Source: Molanna angustata (taxonomy: Eukaryota; Arthropoda; Insecta; Trichoptera; Molannidae). From it: 64,000 bases of DNA. Location: positions 26,161,091 through 26,225,090 of the forward strand of contig OY754970.1 of assembly GCA_963576475.1 (NCBI GenBank), in the 5' to 3' direction. Both the position numbers and the translations under genes were made by a program. This document shows positions 58,101 to 64,000 of the stretch, in pieces. Position 1 is the stretch's first letter. The number at the start of each line of letters is the position of its first letter. The notes under the pieces were generated by a model that did no database searches, was not told the origin of the DNA, and saw only the letters and a list, made by a program, of their open reading frames with translations.

Positions 58101-61100
58101 TGACACAAAAAAGTTTGGGAACCTCTGATCTATATCTACAATTGCTTTGTGTTCTTCTAGTATAAGTTATTATGAACATTTTGTTTAAGGAAAAACGTTG
58201 GACACAGCATATGTCAGAGATGGGACGCGGTGTCAGTATGTACCGCACAGCTACGGGAGGTGAATTGGTTGTAAGAGGAGTACCAGACTCTTTGAGAGGA
58301 GAACTGTGGGGAGTATTCTCGGGGTCAGTGCTGCGAAGAGCCCAGGAACGGGATCTATATAGGAAGTTGGTGAATACAGCTCTGGCAGACAAAAGTCAAG
58401 CTAATGAAGAAATTGAAAGGGATCTCCATAGATCACTTCCAGAACATCCGGCATTTCAGAGTGAAATTGGTAAAAATAATTATTTTGAGATTTATCGACT
58501 GCCGTGACATAATGATTTAGTAGTTTGGCTCCTCTTCCAGTTATCTTCCAGTTTTATCTAAATATGTTCCTACTTAGACTGGAAACATTGTTTAGTTGCA
58601 AGAAATTGCCATTTGGCTATAACAATTGCTACTTGTTCATTACTATTATTCAATTTATATATCAATAGGAACTAAATTAAATACCTTTTTCCTTGGAGAA
58701 ACTAGGACTTCAATAATTAGGGCTCAACAAATAAGAGAATGCAGGTGACAGTTAAAAGCATTGTTGCAAATATATAGTTACGAATGTCAGGGAAGAAGTC
58801 ATCTGCACAACGTCAAAAGTGAACTGATTTTATTGGTTAATACAAATTAGAGTACATATTTGTACTAATATTGCACAAGTGATGTCACCTGCTGTCTTTC
58901 GCTTGGCAATCCCTGCTATCTACTTCAGTTGTAACTATAATATGAAAGACGAAAATGGTGAAAGACTTGAATAACAGATGAGCATGTATGAATCTGAGTG
59001 AGAAAGATACACTGCAAATACAGTTGTATGTGACTCTCAGTTCTCTTTGCCTACCCTATCTAGCATGGCATAACATGATGAAATTCATTGCATGTTTGTA
59101 TATGGAATTAATTTTTCTTATTGTTTACAGGAATTTCTGCTTTGAGACGAGTGTTGTGTGCTTATGCCATCAGAAATCCACAAATAGGATACTGTCAAGC
59201 TATGAACATTGTGGCATCTGTGCTCCTCATTTACTGCCCCGAAGAGCAGGCGTTTTGGCTCCTGGCTACCATCTGTGAAACATTGCTCACCGATTACTAC
59301 AACACTAGAGTTATAGGGGCATTGGTATATCATCTTTATTTAAATCAGTTTTCTTTTTAAGAATGAATATGGCCTTGTAACAAGTACATATACATCCACA
59401 TACGTTCTCTAAATTAAGCATATGCTTGTGCTTAGGTGAATGAAATCAGTCGAGGCAGGATTCGAACTCGCAACCATTGGATTACTAACCCAGCGTGCTA
59501 ACCGCTCTACCACCACGCATCTTCTTCTTGTTTGTTATGAATGTTGAATATTTTGAAAGAATAACAAATTGCCATAAATTTAGATTAAATACAACAGCAA
59601 AATAAAAACATGAAACATAACTTCTTCATTGATGTGTAAAACGACGCAAACACTTATTATCTAAATACCGAATCCTTCATAATATATATTTTTCCCCAAT
59701 GAACTAAAATAAAGATAAGTAATTACATATGGATTTCAGTTTTTTTTTTTCACAAAAGCAAGTCTGGTAATTACATATGGATTTCAGTTTTTTTTTCCCA
59801 AAGGCAAATCTGGTTCGACCGGCGAAATCAAAACCCTAGTGATTACCCATATTATGGATATAATTATCATATATGGAGCTCTATGACATCTAAAGATATT
59901 ATAGAACTCCATATAATAATTATATCAATGAGATGGGTCGGTGGCAGAGCGGTTAGCGCGCTGGTCTAGTAATCCAGTGGTCGCGAGTTCGAATCCTGCC
60001 TCGACCGATTTCGTTCACCTAAGCACAAGCATTTATTTGCTTATTTTAGGGAACGTAGGAAGATGTATATGTACTTGTTTAACAAGGACATATTTATTTT
60101 AAAAAAAAATAACAATAACAATATGGGTAATCATGAGGGATTTGATTTCGCCGGGTGGACCAGACTTGCCCCCCTGATGTAATTTTATTGATACGGTTGA
60201 AATATGACAGGTTTATTCATTTTCAGGTGGATCAAGGTGTTCTCGATGATCTAACTCAGGAACATCTCCCAGACTTACATGCCAAGTTAGCACAACTGGG
60301 AATGATAAAGATGATCTCATTATCTTGGTTCCTCACCATATTTATCAGTGTAATGCCTTACGAAAGTGCAGTTCATATTATGGATTGCTTCTTTTATGAT
60401 GGAGCTAAAGTCATCTTCCAGGTATTCTTCTGTCTTTTATAATAGATAATATTTGTATGTGCATTACATGCATATAATATCCAATTATTGTTTGGGTAGG
60501 GAAAAAATACAAATTTAATTTACAAATTTGTTCTGTTTGTTTGAAAGAAATTGCCTAGTGGCAATAAGATTGTTAGTGTGCGATATATTTTTATATCATA
60601 AAGACAGAAAATGATGAAATTGTTGTGACTGAATGACAATTTTAAGTAATATATTCTTGTGTCAGTCTTTTCAATTATCAATAAGAATTCATAAAACTCA
60701 ATGGAAAAATCAATCATTTTTATTAAAATTTTGGTAAAGAATTGATGGTAGAAAAATAATGTTTAAAAATCAACAACATGTGAAATAAATATTAGAATCC
60801 ATTATTAATATTGATGTTTGCTTATTATAATGAAATATTAAATAGTTTTATGTCAGATGGATTCCTATCAAATGTTTTATTTAAAATTTTAGGTTGCATT
60901 GACAATTTTAGACTGGAACAAAGATGCCCTTCTTGAGTGCCGAGATGACGGTGAAGCAATGCAGATCTTAGCGCATTATTTAGACGGAGTTTATAACGAA
61001 GAATCTGTATCTGTTACCACTGAAACTAGATCACCCAAAAAGGTATAAAACAAAGAATATTTTTTCTTAATTTATTTACTACCATGAAAAGTTTAGCCTA

Positions 61101-63487
61101 ACTAAAATATTGCCTCATTTGTTTGTCTCTTTAATCTCAATGTATTTTATTTAAGGTTGTTAAGGTACAAGACTTAGTCTATGAATCTTATAGAAGATTC
61201 GGTGGCATGAGTAGCGAAGCAATAGAAGAAAGAAGACTGAAGCACAGATTAAAAGTGATAAGTGATATAGAAGCGGGAGTTGAAAGAAATGCTATTAGAT
61301 ATATGCAACTTGATGGACATTTTACACTTGAGGAGTTACAGGTGAGATCTCATAAACTTGTAATATTTAAGTTCTACTATAAATGTACGTGCATTTAGGG
61401 ATATAAGATCTCTCCAAAGGCGCAAAACAAAGCAATATTTTATTGAAAGTGTCAATGGCTCTGAGCTCCATACGGCAATTCTCTTCCATTTTAATCTCGT
61501 TTACACTGAAACTGTTGTCATATTAAACCGCTTTATTGACTGTCCAATTTCTTTCAAGAATTATTACTTTGAATGATTCAGATGATTTCAATTTAAGATG
61601 TCTTCCTGATGGCACGTTTTATTTGACTATCAAGTATACTCGTTTTGGACATTTCAATCAGTATATGTAGTTTTAAAATGTAGAACTTTAATCGTAAATT
61701 TATAGTGCATATCTGTAATCATCAAAAACCGTGTAATCATTTAACGATTCTATAAATGAATCATCAGCTTTCTTATACTTACTAAGTACGGCCTATATTA
61801 CTTTATAATTGCTGTAATCAATCTGCAGTAGACTTTTATTATTCTCAGACCCCTCCCAATAACTAATTATGTCAATTTTTTTATTTAAAGGAGGTAATGT
61901 CAGTGGTACGAGAGGAATTGCTGTGGGCTAAACGTGCACCTCAAGATCGTGTAGATATGGGTGCCCCATATGACGCATACATGCTCAACTTTAGCCAATT
62001 TAGACAACTGCTGGCTGCCATGTCACCTTGGGGAAGAGGAAACTACGGAGAGAGTCTTGCTGCTCGCATGTTCAGGGTAATTTACTTAAATTACATATCA
62101 CTGTTTATCTTTTTTTAAATAAAATTAATGTATAAGTATATTTCTTTTTGTGTAAAATAACATTTAATCTATACATTTTAATGGTCTACTTATTATTTTA
62201 TGTACTCAAGAATTCACATATCTAACCATTTATACAATCTAGCAGTTAACATAATTCTTGTTTACTTGTTTGATTGATCAACAAAATAACATTATTCAAA
62301 GTTAACTATTTCCTGTAGATTTCTCAAAACTCAAGATAGCAATGAATAATTAACAGAATTGTGCGTATTCTGTTAATTATTCATTTATTTATTTATAAAC
62401 GGCAAAAATTGCCTTTTACATACATAAAAACACATATAAAAAAATACATACCTAATCACTAAAACAATAAATTCAAAAATAAAAATAAATTATAGATGCA
62501 AGCAAACATAAACAAAAGATATACATTTGGAAAAAAAAAGATATGCAAAAAGATATATCTTATTCATTAATTTTAAAATGGATTTCCACTCTGTTAACAC
62601 AAAAAGACTAGAATCATAAAAAAAGATATACATTTGAACTCAAAACATTAAATAAAAAAGTATATAAAAAGTAAGAGGTCGGGGACGCCGAAGAAAGGGA
62701 TGGCACGACCATTTGAATGAAATTTTGAAAGACGGAAATGTTAGAAATGTGAGCAATAGACGAAAATGTATGAGACGATGCATGAATGTGGATGAGGCGA
62801 GGGATGCGTGCCAGGATAGAAAGATGTGGCGTTCGGTTTTCTCTGCCTACCCCGCAAGGGACATGGTGTGATGGCATGTATGTGGTATGTAAACATTAAA
62901 TACAAAAAATAGCAGTAGAAGCAGTGTCATGAAAATTATAAATAAACAAAAAAGATACATATACAAAAAAATAAACATAGATTATTATTAAAATCAACTA
63001 AACTTTTTCAATATTTTCAAAATTGCTATTTTTTTTTATTTGTATATATTGCTATTATTCATTTAACATTCTTCAATATTTAATCAATATTGTAAGGATT
63101 AACAATTGCTCCAAGATCCTACAAAGAAACGGCTTGCATGAATCACTTGAGTATACAGCCTGAGGAGGAGAAAAGTCAACCCCAATAGCCAATATTGGCA
63201 GTAAGTTAGTTCAGTGCCAGGTGTAAGAAGAATATTGTATCGCGCATTAATTAAAACAGTCTTAATTTGCCTTTGCAGCTTTCTGACTCTGAAGATATAG
63301 GAACAGTTAATGTGCGAGTGTGTGCTCAGTGGGCAGGTCTGGGAGCTAGAGCATCTGCCTTAGCGAGAGCTCGTGTTCTCTTCTGTTTGCACGCCCCACC
63401 TTTACTTAACACTGCTGACCTGAGAGCACCTCCTCCACTACCTACTGGGGAAGAAGTTGCACATGATGCTGTAGACTTTTTTGAAAG
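43163..63487 (+). CDS. TBC1D9: TBC1 domain family member 9-like Rab GTPase-activating protein (partial, 3' end off window)
   Basis: Stimulates GTP hydrolysis on Rab proteins at membranes. Fifteen exons, all in phase: 43163-43206, 43291-43457, 43535-43702, 43992-44088, 44457-44720, 48511-48775, 52232-52440, 54411-54534, 58190-58469, 59131-59324, 60227-60421, 60893-61042, 61156-61341, 61891-62076, 63279-63487; 912 residues before the window ends. The start [15 protein letters not shown] is the family N-terminus. Two GRAM domains follow (about 130-245, with [15 protein letters not shown]; and 275-400, with [12 protein letters not shown]). The TBC domain spans about 470-720 with both catalytic fingers: IERDLHR (IxxDxxR arginine) and GYCQAMN (YxQ glutamine), so GAP activity is expected. 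The linker between the second GRAM and TBC is shorter than in human. The EF-hand region (about 845) is [13 protein letters not shown], lacking the position-12 Glu, so calcium binding is doubtful. TBC1D8 is the nearest alternative name. Confidence 0.96.
44813..45390. mobile_element. pogo/Tigger-like non-autonomous element (TBC1D9 intron)
   Basis: The right end, read inward on minus, is CAGTGAACCTCCGGTAATCTGG, a typical pogo/Tigger terminus. The left end near 44,813 is CAGGTACACTAATCCGG with GGATCCGGT repeats around 44,848-44,890. No transposase is seen. It begins less than 100 bp after the exon ending at 44,720. Confidence 0.6.
45697..46195. repeat. 104-bp tandem array, ~4.8 units
   Basis: CAATCCCTAGTAAGGATGGG recurs at 45,697, 45,801, 45,905, 46,009 and (diverged) 46,113. 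The last unit is the most diverged, as expected at an array edge. It lies in the 3.8-kb TBC1D9 intron and is non-coding. Confidence 0.92.
46196..48510. other. TBC1D9 intron, largely unrecognised
   Basis: AT-rich. An 80-codon frame at 47,639-47,881 (with [19 protein letters not shown]) is not part of TBC1D9 and resembles no family I know. TAACTAAATACTA and TAAGTTAG strings recur in both orientations around 47,455-47,540 and 47,900-48,010, so a decayed inverted-repeat element may span it. A scrap at 48,165-48,280 resembles 32,692-32,920. Confidence 0.35.
48900..50119. mobile_element. TTAA-flanked foldback DNA element, copy 3, carrying a LINE insert
   Basis: TTAA at 48,896-48,899 and 50,120-50,123. 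The ends are GGGGGACTGCTGCCAACG and, inverted, GTTGGCAGCAGTCACCCTC. Without the insert at 49,185-49,725 the element is about 670 bp, the same size as copy 2. It lies in a TBC1D9 intron 120 bp after an exon. Confidence 0.9.
49185..49725 (-). mobile_element. RTE-like LINE 3' end nested in the TTAA element
   Basis: The minus strand has an open frame (to 49,206) with [40 protein letters not shown] and [13 protein letters not shown], then [16 protein letters not shown], the C-terminus of insect endonuclease/reverse-transcriptase LINEs. It ends in (GAA)n at 49,185-49,199. GTAAATAAACCT flanks it on both sides (49,173-49,184 and 49,726-49,737), a perfect 12-bp target duplication that shows a real, 5'-truncated insertion. 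Confidence 0.92.
50133..51057. mobile_element. Inverted-repeat DNA element carrying a LINE insert
   Basis: The termini GACAGTTACACGTAAAGTAT and, inverted, ATACTTTACGTGTAACTGTC match over at least 32 bp. Inside, CCATCAATA/TATTGATGG strings repeat near both ends. A LINE 3' end (about 50,345-50,945) fills the centre. It starts 10 bp after the TTAA element at 48,900-50,119. Confidence 0.85.
50345..50945 (+). mobile_element. LINE 3' end with (AAAT)n tail
   Basis: The frame at 50,386-50,652 has [18 protein letters not shown] and [19 protein letters not shown], then a stop. This resembles the last residues of Jockey/CR1-like polymerases (R.TR......P...T......Y..P..YN..P). The untranslated part has CCTAGTGGGAGAGGCCAACG and ends in (AAAT)n at 50,895-50,945. 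Confidence 0.7.
51058..51848. other. TBC1D9 intron, nothing recognised
   Basis: AT-rich sequence without a supportable exon or repeat boundary. Confidence 0.35.
51849..52010 (-). mobile_element. tRNA-derived SINE, family A
   Basis: On minus it begins GATGGGTCGGTGGCAGAGCGG, has the B box GTGAGTTCGAATCC and the family tail to ACTTGTTTAACAAGGAC. It is close to identical to the copy at 59,932. It lies about 220 bp before the TBC1D9 exon at 52,232. Confidence 0.9.
52616..53705 (-). mobile_element. RTE-like LINE 3' half with intact polymerase frame and (GAA)n end
   Basis: The minus strand carries the polymerase frame described at 52,663-53,661, then a short 3' segment and (GAA)n at 52,616-52,638. 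The 5' break is near 53,705, where TCTTTTATCTGTCTTAC is duplicated (53,702 and 53,727). It lies in a TBC1D9 intron, antisense to the gene. Confidence 0.88.
52663..53661 (-). CDS. LINE reverse transcriptase, C-terminal 332 residues
   Basis: The polymerase frame begins inside the first palm motif ([15 protein letters not shown] just upstream), so it is 5'-truncated. It continues without a stop through [35 protein letters not shown] (YADD catalytic pair), [51 protein letters not shown] and [12 protein letters not shown]. These are the palm, thumb and C-terminal motifs of insect endonuclease/reverse-transcriptase LINEs. Endonuclease and fingers are gone, so it is inert. The absence of stop codons suggests a recent insertion. 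Confidence 0.85.
   Translation of the reverse strand: MDLMKAFDRVQLKDIINMLVAKDVPPELINIIRDINLGSSTRIRNDNQLSNSIPIMTGVRQGDSLSPFLFNLIMDELIKEIKSPQLGYRMGKEIVNVICYADDAIIVAETNNDLQTMLNRLHSACKQYNMAISIDKTKCMTFSKTHIACNLTIDNNPIEQVNTFRYLGIDITEYADLCEEIQSQVNKAAAVSGALKSIIWKNEDMAIKSKVRIYKACVRPVMTYGIEARADTVRSKQMLRTSEMRTLRAIAGKTLRDRVRNSRIRELCEVDDIIRWSRQRRRDWYGHVQRMDSTRLPHIVLHNQPHGTRPRGRPPKRWRDSWGSTSQEEQAS
54112..54328. mobile_element. Inverted-repeat MITE, complete copy
   Basis: TTTTTATTGACAAACTTTTT at the left is mirrored by AAAAAGTTTGTCAGTAAAAA at the right. The arms continue through CTCAATAGAGAC, GAACCAGGAACTCGA and GACCTGTCAT. The centre repeats CCTACAGGGC/GCCCTGTAG. A half copy lies in TAF2 (9,394-9,505). 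It ends about 80 bp before the TBC1D9 exon at 54,411. Confidence 0.88.
55051..55515 (+). mobile_element. Foldback-family module, internally rearranged copy
   Basis: 55,051-55,225 matches the module start (AAAATTCAGAGTAGAAAATT, CCTTATAACTTTTGATCCGC) and 55,440-55,515 matches its end (CATCGACAGTTGCATCTCACG, TATATGCAACTGG). Between them is unrelated sequence (55,226-55,390), so an insertion or deletion has reshaped it. Confidence 0.65.
55958..57861 (+). pseudogene. hAT transposase C-terminus, split by the tandem array
   Basis: Before the array: [19 protein letters not shown] then YQHFWLQ, the segment just before the hAT dimerisation domain (compare the ...FW.. motif of ZBED5/SCAND3-like transposases). 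After the array: [20 protein letters not shown] then [15 protein letters not shown] and a stop at 57,859-57,861, the end of the domain. The missing middle ([15 protein letters not shown]) is exactly what each 122-bp array unit encodes in one frame, with a stop before it (RKF-stop-I). The N-terminal and catalytic parts are absent. Confidence 0.8.
56034..57745. repeat. 122-bp tandem array, 14 nearly identical units
   Basis: CATACCCGTTACTTACC recurs every 122 bp from 56,043 to 57,629 without exception (14 starts). Units differ by only single bases (TCCTCAT/TCGTCAT, AAAA/ATAAA, one TTTACTT). Each contains AAATTTTAAATTT and GTGGAAAGGGGGTTCAGCGC. The array lies wholly inside the hAT element. 122 is not a multiple of three, so no frame stays open across units. 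The copy number may be an assembly estimate. Confidence 0.97.
59369..59520 (-). mobile_element. tRNA-derived SINE, family A
   Basis: The minus-strand head is GATGCGTGGTGGTAGAGCGG, with B box GAGTTCGAATCC and tail to CTTGTTACAAGGCC. It is more diverged than its neighbours and starts about 45 bp after the TBC1D9 exon ending at 59,324. Confidence 0.85.
59752..60174. mobile_element. Inverted-repeat MITE with a SINE inserted
   Basis: The left arm GGCAAATCTGGTTCGACCGG and CGAAATCAAAACCCTAGTG is mirrored by the right end (on minus GGGGCAAGTCTGGTCCACCC and CGAAATCAAATCCCTCATG). A partial extra left end precedes it as a ~50-bp direct repeat (59,724-59,800). An inner palindrome (59,855-59,926) reads GATATAATTAT...ATAATTATATC. 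The family A SINE at 59,932-60,095 lies in the right half. Confidence 0.75.
59932..60095 (+). mobile_element. tRNA-derived SINE, family A, best-preserved copy
   Basis: GGGTCGGTGGCAGAGCGG, then TTAGCGCGCTGG, the anticodon-like stem, GCGAGTTCGAATCCTGCC and CTCGACC form an almost complete tRNA cloverleaf (GGTCG pairs with CGACC). It is followed by the fixed tail GATTTCGTTCACCTAAGC to ACTTGTTTAACAAGGAC. A tRNA search may call the head a tRNA; the tail and the other copies show it is a SINE. Confidence 0.9.
62345..62670. other. TBC1D9 intron: A-rich repeat debris
   Basis: GAATAATTAACAGAAT and ATTCTGTTAATTATTC form a small inverted repeat at 62,343-62,382. The rest is A-rich with AAAAAGATATACATTTG repeated (62,513 and 62,619). 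No family can be named. Confidence 0.4.
62670..62890 (+). mobile_element. RTE-like LINE 3' fragment
   Basis: The + strand encodes [19 protein letters not shown] and [20 protein letters not shown]. This is the same 3' end as 21,740-21,970 (-) and 27,105-27,230. It is 5'-truncated and lies in a TBC1D9 intron in sense orientation. Confidence 0.8.
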
Positions 63488-64000
63488 GTATATTATCAAT
63501 TGAATTGATTTTTTTATACTCATGGCTGTGTTCAGATAGAACACTTGACGTCGAGTGTCGTATGTACCTGAAGTTGCAGATTATGGACATTTTTCACACC
63601 AATCGCACTGAACGCTTTTGAGTGGCATTTAAATCTTAACACAGCATCGGACGTTTTAAATGTCATTTATCATACATGTGTGTTTTTAGATTATATTTTC
63701 ATCGACAAAGACAACAATTGGGCAGTGGAGTAAATAATACTCTCTGACCTTTTATTGGAAAATTTTGAATGTTATTTTTCTTAAATTAACAAAAAAAAAT
63801 TGCTGCGTGACTATCTATTTTGTTTTGTTTATTATTACAAAAGAATTATATATAAAATAATAAAAATATATATTTTCCATATTTGTGTAATTTTACAATT
63901 GAGATTTTTATTGAAATGTTATGAGTTTGAATTTCTGAATCTGGCCCTTTGTCCAACCTTTGGTATATATATGATAGTATACTTCCTCTTGTTCAAGAGG
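63488..64000. other. Start of a TBC1D9 intron, truncated by window end
   Basis: After the GT donor at 63,488 no further exon is recognised. The remaining C-terminal exons of TBC1D9 must lie beyond the window. Confidence 0.6.

Larger units (their letters stand above)
55679..58127 (+). mobile_element. hAT-superfamily DNA transposon carrying a satellite array
   Basis: The termini CAGTGATTCCCAAAGTGG and, inverted, CAGAGGTTCCCAAACTTT are classic hAT ends. ATCTATAT occurs on both sides (55,671-55,678 and 58,128-58,135), a perfect 8-bp hAT target duplication. Paired GGGGTCTA.. strings follow each terminus. Inside are two scraps of transposase C-terminus in + orientation (55,958-56,036 and 57,726-57,861), separated by the 14-unit array at 56,034-57,745. 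The right end is 62 bp before the TBC1D9 exon at 58,190. Confidence 0.93.

Noticed and set aside
59932..60005. Functional tRNA gene
   Set aside because: The head folds like a tRNA, but the fixed 80-bp tail and four related copies in the window identify it as a SINE. The same applies to 4,754, 26,074 and 51,849.

Overview
The window is animal nuclear DNA, AT-rich, with intron-rich genes embedded in dense transposon debris. The best guess is an insect and probably a lepidopteran. The evidence is the protein sequences, the many TAGGTAGGTACCTA-type strings, several tRNA-headed SINE families, and Jockey/CR1-like and RTE-like LINE fragments. The order is an inference; no marker here proves it.

Three protein-coding genes can be rebuilt exon by exon. 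TAF2, the TFIID subunit, runs on + from about 7.38 to 19.14 kb and is complete except for one odd first splice junction. An alpha-L-fucosidase runs on - from 25.60 down to 19.49 kb in six exons, is complete, and converges tail-to-tail on TAF2 with about 350 bp between the stop codons. A TBC1D9-type Rab GTPase-activating protein runs on + from 43.16 kb to beyond the right edge; 15 exons are visible and the C-terminus is missing. The three proteins act in transcription initiation, lysosomal or secreted glycan turnover, and Rab traffic. I see no operon-like or pathway link between them.

Layout. 0-7 kb: intergenic, with a tandem-dimer repeat, a nested pair of DNA elements, small MITEs, a Penelope-type hammerhead-ribozyme motif and LINE 3' ends. 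7-19 kb: TAF2, whose introns hold SINEs, LINE tails and hairpins. 19-26 kb: fucosidase, with a LINE/SINE-filled intron and a TTAA-flanked foldback element. 26-43 kb: no host gene recognised; it holds SINEs, LINEs (one with an uninterrupted 679-residue reverse-transcriptase frame), a broken pogo transposase, a cluster of inverted foldback arms, a 52-bp satellite with a five-unit higher-order period, an LTR-like scrap and a 1.8-kb inverted-repeat element. 43-64 kb: TBC1D9, with introns inflated by a 104-bp tandem array, nested MITEs/LINEs/SINEs and a hAT element.

The most unusual object is that hAT element (55,679-58,127, perfect 8-bp target duplication). It contains about 14 nearly identical 122-bp tandem units. 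The unit is a piece of the element's own transposase C-terminal coding sequence, so a satellite-like array has grown from a transposase exon inside a host intron. The next most interesting signals are two hammerhead-ribozyme-like motifs and a three-copy TTAA foldback family that carries other elements in two of its copies.
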